Of a stretch of DNA of 64,000 nt, positions 14,877-26,828 are shown piece after piece. The notes beneath the pieces are model-generated. The model saw nothing but the letters and a program-made list of their open reading frames with translations. It made no database searches and had not been told where the DNA came from. Position 1 is the stretch's first letter. Each line of letters starts with the position of its first letter. The stretch is from Paludibacter sp. (GTDB lineage Bacteria; Bacteroidota; Bacteroidia; Bacteroidales; Paludibacteraceae): NCBI GenBank assembly GCA_019163375.1, contig JAFLKK010000009.1:310001-374000 (forward strand), read 5' to 3'. Both the position numbers and the translations under genes were made by a program.

Positions 14877-17800
14877 ATGAACAAATATATAAAATTTGTA
14901 CTTTTTTTTGTGGCTGTTTTCTGTCAGTTGCCGATATATGCTCAGTCAGGTTTGACTGCCAGCGGTATCGTAATGTCCGAAAATGGAGAAACACAGATTG
15001 GCGTTACTGTTGTGGTAAAAGAAAACCCAGGTAAAGGCTCTGTTTCGGATTTAGATGGTCACTTTAAGTTAACCGGTTTGCAAGCCAATCAAACCCTGGT
15101 TTTTTCTTTAATCGGATATGATAAAATAGAAATGAAGGTAGCAAAGTCTGACGAGAAAATGCGAATCGTCATGAAAGAGCGAGTAAATGAACTGGAAGAA
15201 GCTGTTGTGGTTGGTCACAGTAGGCAACGTAAAATCTCTGTAACCGGTGCAATTACGAATGTAGATGTGAAAGATTTAAAAGCTCCGGCTACATCTATAA
15301 CTAATATGCTTGGTGGTCGTGTACCCGGTATTATTTCTCAACAAAGTAGTGGTGAACCTGGAAAAGATTTTTCTCAATTCTGGATTCGCGGTATCAGTAC
15401 ATTTGGTGCTGGCTCAAGTGCTTTGGTACTTATCGATGGTGTGGAGGGGAATCTTAATACTGTTGATACGGAAGATATTGAAAGCTTTTCGATATTAAAG
15501 GATGCATCAGCAACAGCTGTATATGGTACACGTGGTGCTAACGGTGTAGTACTTGTAACTACTAAAAAAGGGGTAGCAGGTAAACTCTCTGTAAGTTTAA
15601 AAGCTAATTATGGTGTAACTTGGTCACCTCGAATGCCTAATTATGTAGATGCTACTACCTATGCTTCACTTGCCAACGAAGCTAATATGTCAAGAGGTGG
15701 CGATCCTGTTTATAATGCTGTAGATTTGGCATTGTTTAAAAATGGGTTGGATCCAGATCTTCATCCTAATGTAAATTGGAGAGATGTTATCTTAAAAAAT
15801 GCTTCAAGTAAGCAACAATACCATTTAAGTCTTTCTGGAGGTGCACAAGTTGCCCGTTACTATATTAGTTTGGGAGTACTGAACCAAGAAGCTCTTTTCA
15901 AACAAGACCAGGGTATTAATAAATATAGCACGAATGTTAATTACAAGCAATACAACTTTCGTGCAAATGTTGATGTTAACTTAACTAAAACTTCGATATT
16001 GACCTTGGGATTGGAAGACATAATGGTCACTCAAAATTTTCCTGGTTATGGTAACGACAGTCAATCGTTATGGGATGCACAAGCAGCCTTAACCCCTGTA
16101 ACCGTGCCGTTAGTTTATACGTCCGGTCAGCTTCCGGCTTATGGCCCTACTAACGACAGGATAAGCCCTTACGTGTTACTTAACTATTCAGGTTTTAAGA
16201 AGTATTATAACAACACGACCAAACTCAATCTTCAGTTTCAACAAGATTTAAGCATGATTACTAAGGGTCTTAATTTTACGGCTCTTTTCAATATGAACGC
16301 TAATAGCTCGTTAACAACAACTCGATATAAATCACCTGCACTGTATTATGCACTAACAAGAAAACGAGATGGTTCATTGGCTTTGGAGAAAAAACGTGAT
16401 TCAGCAGAACCTTATTTTTATCCAGCTACGACTGTTGACAGAAAATACTATGGAGAGGCACATCTTAATTACGAACGTGTGTTTAATAAAGTACACCGTG
16501 TTTCAGGGTTGGCGCACTATTATATGGAAGATTATATTTCGTCAACTAACTCTACTGATATAACTGCAATTCCAAAACGCTATATGGGATTTTCAAGCCG
16601 TTTAGCGTATGCATACAATGATACCTATTTTGTAGAGGGAAACCTTGGTTATACAGGTTCTGAAGCTTTTGAAAAAGGTAAAAAATTCGGTTTCTTTCCA
16701 GCAGTATCAGCGGGTTGGGTTCCAACGCAATATAAATTTGCGCAGGACAATTTGGGGTTCATTGATTTCCTAAAATTCAAAGGATCTTACGGCCAGGTAG
16801 GTAACGATAAAATGGATAATAATAAAAGATTTCCGTATTTAACCTTGATGGGATACACCGGTAGCGGTGTCTGGGAGAATGGTAATGGATACTCGGAAAC
16901 TCAGGTAGGATCAAGTAACTTAAGATGGGAAACCTCGACCAAAACGAATTTTGGTATTGAAGCAAAATTTTTCAAGAACAAATTTGATATGGCTATTGAC
17001 TTTTTCAAAGATGTTCGCTCAGGTATTTATCAACAACGTGCAAGTACTCCTGAGGAAATGGGATTGGTTACATTGCCTTTTGCCAATGTTGGTAAGATGA
17101 AGAGTTGGGGTGTTGACGGACATATTTCTTTTACACAGACAATCAATAAGGATGCCTATTTTGTGTTGCGTGCCAATTTGACTCAATCTAAAAATGAAAT
17201 AATAGAATTCGAAGAGTCTATTGTTCGTTACCCGTACCTATCATCTGTTGGATATCAATGGGGTGTTAATAGAGGCCTAATTGCACTTGGTTTGTTTAAA
17301 GATGAAGCCGATGTGCAAAATAGTCCGAAACAAACTTTTACCAATTCGGTATTGCCTGGGGATATCAAATACAAAGATGTGAATGGTGATGGTATTATTA
17401 ACGATTATGATAGAGTTCCGTTAGACTATTCATCTTCTCCACAAATACAATATGGTTTTGCTACAGAATTTAACTACAAACAATGGAATTTAAGTGTACT
17501 TTTCGAAGGAGTAGGTAGGGTAAAATATTTTTCCGGCGGTACAGGATACTATCCTTTCGCGGATAGAGAAGTTGGAAATATTTTGGATATTGTAGCTGCT
17601 GACCATTGGACATCGAGAGAATACTCAGGAACTGCAGCAACCGAAAATCCAAATGCTAAATTTCCTAGATTAACATACGGATCTAATAATAATAACAATA
17701 GGGCATCCACTTATTGGCTGAACGACGCTTCTTATTTGAGACTAAAGAATGTACAGTTATCTTACAAGATGGATGGTGCTTTTATGAAAAAAGCAGGAAT

Positions 17801-17945
17801 AAAATCTACTACCTTTAGTGTAATAGGCGAGAATTTACATGTTTGGGATAAAGTAAAAATTATTGATCCTGAACAAGCAAGTTCAAACGGTGCGCGTTAT
17901 CCGAAACAAAGAGTTATTACTTTACAAATGAATATGCAATTTTAA
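14877..17945 (+). CDS. susC: SusC-like TonB-dependent outer-membrane glycan transporter
   Basis: A 1022-residue SusC family protein: signal peptide ending IYAQ, carboxypeptidase-regulatory-like domain (about 28-110), plug domain (about 125-235, with ALVLIDGVEG and the signature GTRGANGVVLVTTKKG), then a 22-strand barrel ending in an aromatic-rich tail (VITLQMNMQF). It imports oligosaccharides across the outer membrane using TonB energy and pairs with the SusD-like lid encoded 15 nt downstream. Length is typical. This is the only complete SusC/SusD pair in the window, so all surrounding enzymes probably serve one substrate class. Confidence 0.96.
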   Translation: MNKYIKFVLFFVAVFCQLPIYAQSGLTASGIVMSENGETQIGVTVVVKENPGKGSVSDLDGHFKLTGLQANQTLVFSLIGYDKIEMKVAKSDEKMRIVMKERVNELEEAVVVGHSRQRKISVTGAITNVDVKDLKAPATSITNMLGGRVPGIISQQSSGEPGKDFSQFWIRGISTFGAGSSALVLIDGVEGNLNTVDTEDIESFSILKDASATAVYGTRGANGVVLVTTKKGVAGKLSVSLKANYGVTWSPRMPNYVDATTYASLANEANMSRGGDPVYNAVDLALFKNGLDPDLHPNVNWRDVILKNASSKQQYHLSLSGGAQVARYYISLGVLNQEALFKQDQGINKYSTNVNYKQYNFRANVDVNLTKTSILTLGLEDIMVTQNFPGYGNDSQSLWDAQAALTPVTVPLVYTSGQLPAYGPTNDRISPYVLLNYSGFKKYYNNTTKLNLQFQQDLSMITKGLNFTALFNMNANSSLTTTRYKSPALYYALTRKRDGSLALEKKRDSAEPYFYPATTVDRKYYGEAHLNYERVFNKVHRVSGLAHYYMEDYISSTNSTDITAIPKRYMGFSSRLAYAYNDTYFVEGNLGYTGSEAFEKGKKFGFFPAVSAGWVPTQYKFAQDNLGFIDFLKFKGSYGQVGNDKMDNNKRFPYLTLMGYTGSGVWENGNGYSETQVGSSNLRWETSTKTNFGIEAKFFKNKFDMAIDFFKDVRSGIYQQRASTPEEMGLVTLPFANVGKMKSWGVDGHISFTQTINKDAYFVLRANLTQSKNEIIEFEESIVRYPYLSSVGYQWGVNRGLIALGLFKDEADVQNSPKQTFTNSVLPGDIKYKDVNGDGIINDYDRVPLDYSSSPQIQYGFATEFNYKQWNLSVLFEGVGRVKYFSGGTGYYPFADREVGNILDIVAADHWTSREYSGTAATENPNAKFPRLTYGSNNNNNRASTYWLNDASYLRLKNVQLSYKMDGAFMKKAGIKSTTFSVIGENLHVWDKVKIIDPEQASSNGARYPKQRVITLQMNMQF

Positions 17946-17960
17946 AAATATACACAAATC

Positions 17961-19976
17961 ATGAAAATAAATAAATGGATATGCATTAAGTGGTTTTCTG
18001 TACTCTTTGTAAGTGCTTTAGCGTTTACATCTTGTGAAAGCTACTTAGATATTGACAAATATGTATATGATAAGATGACTATTGACTCCATCTTTACGAA
18101 TAGGACGAGAATCCTTGAATATATTAACGGTACAGCAGCGTATTTGCCTAATGAATCTCAATTAATTGGCGACTGGGATTACAACCCACAATCTCCAAGC
18201 GGTTTGAGCACTGATGAAGCGATAGTACCATGGGCTGATGGTAATCATCCCGGAGCTCAACTGTATGTAGATGCTGTCACACCTCAGAATACTGCTGGTA
18301 TTAACCCTTATGCGAATTATTACAAAGGTATTCGTAAGGCAAATATTATACTTTCCAGAATTGGTGGAAATTCGGATTTAACAGAATCAGATCGTCAAGA
18401 TTACACCGGGCAGGCTTATTTTCTGCGAGCCTATTTCTATTATAGCTTGGTGAGACTCTACGGACCGGTACCCCTCTTACCTGAGACTGCATTTGAAACA
18501 GATGCAACTGTTGATGAAGTTTCTTATGAGCGTAACTCTTGGGACGAATGTGTAGAATATATTTGTAGCGATATGGAAAAAGCTGCAAAGTTACTTCCTA
18601 CCAGCAGATCAATTATGTATCCGTTTTTGCCAACTAAAGGTGCAGCGTATGCTGTAGTAGCTCGTATGCGTTTGTATTCTGCCAGCCCATTGTTCAATGG
18701 TGGTGCCAGTACAGTTGAAGAGTTATCAGGTTGGAAACGCCCTGATGGTACTTATTTCATTTCTCAAACAAATGATCCGGCACGTTGGGGTATTGCAGCT
18801 GCAGCTTTTAGAAGAATTATCGACATGGGTAAGTATAAACTCAATACTTGGCCTAAAATCGTAAATTCGAAAAATACCGGTACATTGCCTCTTCCTACAA
18901 CATCGGGCGATGCGAATCTGACCACTAAGAATTTTCCCGATGGAGCAATGGATATTGATCCTTACTTGTCGTATAAATCCTTATTCGATGGTAGTTTAAG
19001 GCCTGAAAGTATTGATGAGTTTATTTACGGTAGTAGAAGGAGTGGAATGGATGATCGATATTACTATCCAACAAAACATTCGGGTAAATCGATTTACGCT
19101 GTAACAACTGATATGATTGAGCAATATCGTATGGCCGATGGAAGACAATATAGCGACGCTACAGCTGGCGAAAAATCGTCCGATGCTGTAGGTTCAGGTG
19201 CTGTTTTTTCGGAAGATTATATACTTAATGCAAGCAGAGCAATAAGGGATGATAAACGTGAACCACGTTTCTATGCCTCTATTGGTTTTAATTATTGCGT
19301 TTGGCCTGCTACTTCATACACCGGAACCGACAACAGTGTTAAAAACTTTGTTTGCACCTACTATAAGGGCGGAACATCAACCGGAGATCAAGATCATACC
19401 AACTATACAGGTTATACAAGTCGTAAATATGTACATCAGGAAGATAATATACTTTATGGCAATGCTGTAAAGTCGAAATTTTATCCAACATTCCGTTATG
19501 CCGAGGTTTTGTTAAGTTATGTTGAAGCTATGAATGAAATGACAGGCACCTATACTGGAACAAATATAAATGGTGAATCAGTTATAATAACCAGAGATCC
19601 AGCTGAAATTGTAAAGTATTTCAATCAAATCCGCTATCGTGCAGGACTTCCCGGAATTACCGTGGCAGATGCTACGGACAGAGAAACAATGAGAAATATT
19701 ATCAAGCAAGAATGGAGAGTTGAGTTCTTTAACGAAAATCACCGTTATTATGATCTTCGTCGTTGGATGGATGCAAAAAATGCATATACAAAACCTGTAA
19801 TGGGCTTAGATGTAACTCAAAAAGAACAAGATCGTGCACTATTCTACACACCAAGGGTCTGGAATACATTGCCATCAATGAAACGTACATGGAAAGACAA
19901 AATGTATTTCTTTCCTTTTACCCAGGATACGATGGATAAAAATGGAAGGTTGGTACAAAACCCAGGTTGGAAATAA
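17961..19976 (+). CDS. susD: SusD-like surface glycan-binding lipoprotein
   Basis: A 671-residue RagB/SusD family lipoprotein (lipobox FTSC, Cys25). The TPR-type helical scaffold is visible (YFLRAYFYYSLVRLYGPVPL near 150-170; C-terminal RVEFFNENHRYYDLRRWMDA). It forms the lid of the SusC channel and captures oligosaccharides. It begins 15 nt after susC and is followed after 23 nt by another lipoprotein, one operon. Somewhat longer than average for the family, with insertions around 250-420. Confidence 0.95.
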   Translation: MKINKWICIKWFSVLFVSALAFTSCESYLDIDKYVYDKMTIDSIFTNRTRILEYINGTAAYLPNESQLIGDWDYNPQSPSGLSTDEAIVPWADGNHPGAQLYVDAVTPQNTAGINPYANYYKGIRKANIILSRIGGNSDLTESDRQDYTGQAYFLRAYFYYSLVRLYGPVPLLPETAFETDATVDEVSYERNSWDECVEYICSDMEKAAKLLPTSRSIMYPFLPTKGAAYAVVARMRLYSASPLFNGGASTVEELSGWKRPDGTYFISQTNDPARWGIAAAAFRRIIDMGKYKLNTWPKIVNSKNTGTLPLPTTSGDANLTTKNFPDGAMDIDPYLSYKSLFDGSLRPESIDEFIYGSRRSGMDDRYYYPTKHSGKSIYAVTTDMIEQYRMADGRQYSDATAGEKSSDAVGSGAVFSEDYILNASRAIRDDKREPRFYASIGFNYCVWPATSYTGTDNSVKNFVCTYYKGGTSTGDQDHTNYTGYTSRKYVHQEDNILYGNAVKSKFYPTFRYAEVLLSYVEAMNEMTGTYTGTNINGESVIITRDPAEIVKYFNQIRYRAGLPGITVADATDRETMRNIIKQEWRVEFFNENHRYYDLRRWMDAKNAYTKPVMGLDVTQKEQDRALFYTPRVWNTLPSMKRTWKDKMYFFPFTQDTMDKNGRLVQNPGWK

Positions 19977-19999
19977 TAATCAAAAAATTTTAGAATATA

Positions 20000-20935
20000 A
20001 TGAAAAATATAATATTATTACCTTTAGCACTTCTGTCGATCTTATTTGTAGGATGTGATCAGGAATCTTCTAATGATAAAGATTTGTATCCTCAAAGTGT
20101 CTATATTGTAGGGGCAGCAGACAAAATTGTTGATAGAGACTTGAACATTGGAGATACTCCTTATGATACTGTTTCCATTTCAGTGGCAGTGAGCGGCTCA
20201 CGTCCTAGCGATCAGGATGTAACGGTTACTGTAGGAGAAATGGATACTGCCATTACTATTTACAATAAAAAAAATGTATCTGGTACAGTTGCTCAGTATA
20301 GAAAAATTGCGGATAGTGTTTATACTTATCCTTCTAATAGCTTGATTATAAAGGCTGGACAAGTGTATAATACACTTCCGATTCACATAAAACCAGCTAG
20401 TCTTCAGTGTGATTCATTGTATATGATAGCTTTGAGATTAACTTCAACTACTGCTTATTCGTTGATTAAAACAGATACTGTAGCACTTGTAAGGTTAAAT
20501 CTTGTAAATAAGTATTCTGGATTGTACTACATGAATGGTGTAATTAGAAATACAGATCCAACTAAAGCTAAGGATACTGTAGTCTATAAAATAGCGAGAA
20601 ACTTGAAAGCTACTGACGACGGTAAAACTGTTCGTATGTACCATTTTGCTAATGAATATGTTCCAGGCGATATTAATGATTATCGTCCTACGAATACGTT
20701 CAAGATTACTGTTAATGCAGATAATACGTTGACTCTTAAAACTTGGAAAGACTTCGCAATTATAGCCGGAGGTGGAACATACGATCCTAGTTTGAAGTTA
20801 TACTCCATTTGGTATACATTTGACGACAAGGGGGTTATTCGTAAGACTACCGGTTATTTGTACAAAGCACGTAAAACAACTGCTGAACAAAAAGTTGTAG
20901 ACGATTGGATTGAAGATCATCCACTCGGTAAATAA
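20000..20935 (+). CDS. DUF1735/DUF4361-like lipoprotein, probable second surface glycan-binding protein
   Basis: A 311-residue lipoprotein (LFVGC, Cys19). The N-terminal half has the beta-sandwich pattern of DUF1735. The C-terminal half, beginning at NKYSGLYYMNGVI, matches the DUF4361 layout. Such proteins regularly close susCD operons and bind glycan at the cell surface, with low similarity between PULs. A terminator follows directly, so this is the last gene of the transcript that starts at the IPT-NHL lipoprotein. Confidence 0.78.
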   Translation: MKNIILLPLALLSILFVGCDQESSNDKDLYPQSVYIVGAADKIVDRDLNIGDTPYDTVSISVAVSGSRPSDQDVTVTVGEMDTAITIYNKKNVSGTVAQYRKIADSVYTYPSNSLIIKAGQVYNTLPIHIKPASLQCDSLYMIALRLTSTTAYSLIKTDTVALVRLNLVNKYSGLYYMNGVIRNTDPTKAKDTVVYKIARNLKATDDGKTVRMYHFANEYVPGDINDYRPTNTFKITVNADNTLTLKTWKDFAIIAGGGTYDPSLKLYSIWYTFDDKGVIRKTTGYLYKARKTTAEQKVVDDWIEDHPLGK

Positions 20936-20947
20936 CAAGACAAGATA

Positions 20948-21007
20948 AACTGGCTGGAAAGTGTAAAGCATTTCTATCTGTAATGCGACTTTTCAGGCAG
21001 TTTTTTA
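20948..21007 (+). terminator. Terminator of the susCD operon
   Basis: Long imperfect hairpin: AACTG.CTG.AAA pairs with TTTTCAG.CAGTT (to 21002), with inner GCATT/AATGC, followed by a T-run. Confidence 0.75.
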
Positions 21008-21103
21008 TTGGTTACTAACATTCTTTTTTGAAGTTGACTTCCTCAATATATACTTATGTTGGGGTTAGGGCTGACGATTTGAAACAAGAGAGAAACCAGT
21101 CGA

Positions 21104-21150
21104 AGAGAATAATGGCAATTTTTTTAGTTGTTATTATTCTCTTTTTTTTT
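21104..21150 (+). terminator. Second strong terminator, about 100 nt after the first
   Basis: Stem AGAGAATAATggCAA (21104-21118) pairs with TTGttATTATTCTCT (21128-21142) through two G-U pairs, then eight T. A second terminator this close implies either a backup or a short independent RNA between 21008 and 21150; I see no good promoter for the latter. The rest of 21151-21489 holds no gene. Confidence 0.8.
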
Positions 21151-21489
21151 GTTAGCTGAATAAGCTGAAAATAAAAGTTCAATCAATAAATCTACTTTAT
21201 TTGTGTCATTTTCTATTAGTGCTGTACCGAGATATTGTAATCAGTTTAACTATATTTCCGGGCTAATTTTACATTGGGTAATCTTGTTTCCATTTAATGG
21301 ATATGGAGCTTCACTGACATGGTGTAAGGCAAACTTTATGATTTAAACTTTAGATAATACAGCTGTCTGGTAGATACCTTTTACTTGTAATATATCTATA
21401 TGATAAATATAGTGAAACGAAATTAAACTATTGAGGTACTATAGCAGTCTAATATTTTACATTTGTAACTAACGCTAGATTTAACATTT

Positions 21490-24135
21490 ATGAAAATCCG
21501 ATTGATAACAGTTTTATTTGTTATGTTTGCTTTTGGTGCTAACCTTAAGGCACAGGAGCCTGGTGAAAATCCGATAATGAAACTATTTTTGGACCAGATC
21601 TCATTTTTTCCACAAGAAAAAATATATGTTCAAACCGATAGGAGTATGTATCTCCCCGGTGAAACCATTTGGTTTCGGGTACATTTAGTTGATGCTGTTT
21701 TTCTCAAGCAAGCTAATGCCAGCCGTTATGTATATGTTGAACTGACTAACCCCACCAATCATCTTGTTGAAAGAGTGAAATTAAGACCTGACAGCACCGG
21801 TTGTTTTTATGGGCAAATACAATTAGATGACGAATTGGGAGAGGGTGATTACGTTTTAAGGGCTTACACACGTTTCATGCAAAATATTGGTGAAGATTAT
21901 TTTTTCACCAAGCAAGTTTACATATCGAATCCAATTTCTGAAAAGGTATCTGTTGATATAAAATATTCGGCAGACGGAAATTTAATCAATTCAGAAATGC
22001 ACTTTCTTACAAAAGTTGGAAAGGAAATGATTTTACCCGAACACTGTGTTATTTACCCTGGTGGAAATCCTAAAGAAAAAGAAAAAACTGTCTCATTTAA
22101 AGGGAATACAGGACATTGCTCTTTTGGTGCAAATGAAATGAATAAGGATAGAGCATTCTTGTTGCAGACGGTGATTGATGGGAGATTGTATAAAAGATAT
22201 TTTAAAGTTCCCAACTTAGAAAAAACATTTAATGTCTCATTTTTTCCGGAAGGAGGATATGCCCCGCTATCTACCAACATGACAATGGCTTTTAAAGCAT
22301 TAAACACAAGTGGATTGTCAGAAGATATAAAAGGACAGGTTTTTGATGATCAAAACCAATTGTGTACAGAATTTGAAAGTACTCATTTAGGAATGGGTAG
22401 TTTTAATATGTATTATTCTGCTGATAAGAAATATCATATAATATGTACTAACAAAGAGAATGTTTCAAAACGTTTTGATTTGCCCGAAGCATCAGGTAAT
22501 GCGGTCTCGTTGAAGACGGTTTGGGAACACGATAAGCTCTATGTGAAAGTTTTAAAATCTCCTAATTACAAATTACAACCGCAAACTCAATTAATAGCTC
22601 ATATACGGGGAGTTCCAGTCTATATGGAGCCATGGGATGATAATAAGGAGTACCTTGTTTTTGATAAAAATTTCTTCCCGGCAGGCATTGTTCATTTTTT
22701 GTTGATTGACGAGAACCGGAATATATTGAGCGAGCGTCTTGTGTTTTCTTCTCAAAGCAGCACTTTTGCTAAAACAAATTTAGAATTGGATAAAGGTGCA
22801 TATCAAACAAGGGACAAAATCAATATGTCTATATGTATTACTGATGAAAATAAAGCGCCTTTGTCCGGTAATTTTTCATTGGCAGTTGTAGATGACAATA
22901 GTATGAATATGGACACGACTTCAAACATCATATCTACTTTACTGCTTTCGTCTGAACTCAAGGGATATATTGAAGCCCCCATGAGCTATTTGCGAAATGA
23001 CAACAAAAAATCTGCAGCAGCATTAGATGTCTTGTTGATGACCCAGGGTTGGCGCAGATATGATATCCCGAATCTTCTGAAAGAAAAACTAACTAAGGAC
23101 TTGAAATATCGTGTAGAATTAAGTGAAGAGGTCTCCGGTAAAGCAGAAGGTGTATTCTCGGTACTAAAAGAGGGCAATATTAGTTTGATTGCACTAAAAG
23201 ATTCGGTTATAGGGACATCTTTTACAAAACCTGATAACGGAGGAAAGTTTATTTTTAAAGATTTGGAATATAAGGATGGAACCAGATATATCATTCAGGC
23301 TAATACTAAGAGCGGATCGAGAAAAGTTTTCTTAGAAATGGATACTTTAAATCATTTCCCTTCTTTGCATACTCCGGTAATGCAGCCCCGTAAAGAGTCG
23401 GTCTTGGAAGATCAGTCTTTGTCAACTTCAAAAAAAATATATTCTGCATACGATGGAATGAAAACGCAGAACTTGGGTGAGCTGATGGTTACAGCAAAGC
23501 GAAAATCCTCTGTAGCGACTGAGTCTCCATATTATTCGATTACATCATCTCAGGTCATAACTGCCAAAGAAATAGAAGGTTGGCATCTTCTGTCGGTGTA
23601 TGATTTGTTGCGCAGAATATCCGGTGTAACTGTTTCCGGCACTGAAGTTCTATATCGTGGGAATACCCCGATGCTGCTTCTGGATAATGTTCCAACCGAA
23701 GGATTTGATTATGATATGTTGGTGGTAGATGATATTCAAGATGCTTTTGTAACTCCGGGCACTACAATGGGAACTGTTTTCGGATCTCGTGGGGCTAATG
23801 GAGCAATAATTATTAATACTAAAAAGGGGTTCATTCAAACGAATAAAATAAATTCAAATGTCAAAATCGTCAAGGCGCTTGGTTATCAACAATCTGTAAA
23901 GTTCTATTCTCCAGCTTATGTAACAGAACAGGAAAGAAATAGCACTAAACCGGACTACCGAACCACCATACATTGGAATCCAAATGTGCAGATTGATAGT
24001 ACTGGAGTAGTTAATTTGTCTTTTTATGCAGCAGATATTCCGTCTAAATACAGCGTTGTTTTGGAAGGAGTGAGCAGTTCGGGACACCTTATCCATTCCT
24101 CGCAACAAGAAATATCGATTGAAACAGGAAAATAA
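21490..24135 (+). CDS. MG2-like (macroglobulin) protein with C-terminal TonB plug domain
   Basis: An 881-residue secreted protein (signal peptide ending LKAQ). N-terminal residues 35-140 look like an alpha-2-macroglobulin MG2 domain (EKIYVQTDRSMYLPGETIWF and following), with further Ig-like segments. Residues about 650-785 are a SusC-type plug (LLRRISGVTV, PMLLLDNVP, GSRGANGAIIINTKKG), but no barrel follows; it ends in one more sandwich domain. Proteins of this design occur beside susCD in Bacteroidota; their role is unknown, possibly a periplasmic or outer-membrane accessory to transport. It has its own upstream gap of 550 bp and is not in the susCD transcript. Confidence 0.8.
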   Translation: MKIRLITVLFVMFAFGANLKAQEPGENPIMKLFLDQISFFPQEKIYVQTDRSMYLPGETIWFRVHLVDAVFLKQANASRYVYVELTNPTNHLVERVKLRPDSTGCFYGQIQLDDELGEGDYVLRAYTRFMQNIGEDYFFTKQVYISNPISEKVSVDIKYSADGNLINSEMHFLTKVGKEMILPEHCVIYPGGNPKEKEKTVSFKGNTGHCSFGANEMNKDRAFLLQTVIDGRLYKRYFKVPNLEKTFNVSFFPEGGYAPLSTNMTMAFKALNTSGLSEDIKGQVFDDQNQLCTEFESTHLGMGSFNMYYSADKKYHIICTNKENVSKRFDLPEASGNAVSLKTVWEHDKLYVKVLKSPNYKLQPQTQLIAHIRGVPVYMEPWDDNKEYLVFDKNFFPAGIVHFLLIDENRNILSERLVFSSQSSTFAKTNLELDKGAYQTRDKINMSICITDENKAPLSGNFSLAVVDDNSMNMDTTSNIISTLLLSSELKGYIEAPMSYLRNDNKKSAAALDVLLMTQGWRRYDIPNLLKEKLTKDLKYRVELSEEVSGKAEGVFSVLKEGNISLIALKDSVIGTSFTKPDNGGKFIFKDLEYKDGTRYIIQANTKSGSRKVFLEMDTLNHFPSLHTPVMQPRKESVLEDQSLSTSKKIYSAYDGMKTQNLGELMVTAKRKSSVATESPYYSITSSQVITAKEIEGWHLLSVYDLLRRISGVTVSGTEVLYRGNTPMLLLDNVPTEGFDYDMLVVDDIQDAFVTPGTTMGTVFGSRGANGAIIINTKKGFIQTNKINSNVKIVKALGYQQSVKFYSPAYVTEQERNSTKPDYRTTIHWNPNVQIDSTGVVNLSFYAADIPSKYSVVLEGVSSSGHLIHSSQQEISIETGK

Positions 24136-26778
<2,643 letters not shown>

Positions 26779-26828
26779 TAAGTATGATTGAACTAAGAAA
26801 CTGTAGATAAATATTTAATACACCGAAA

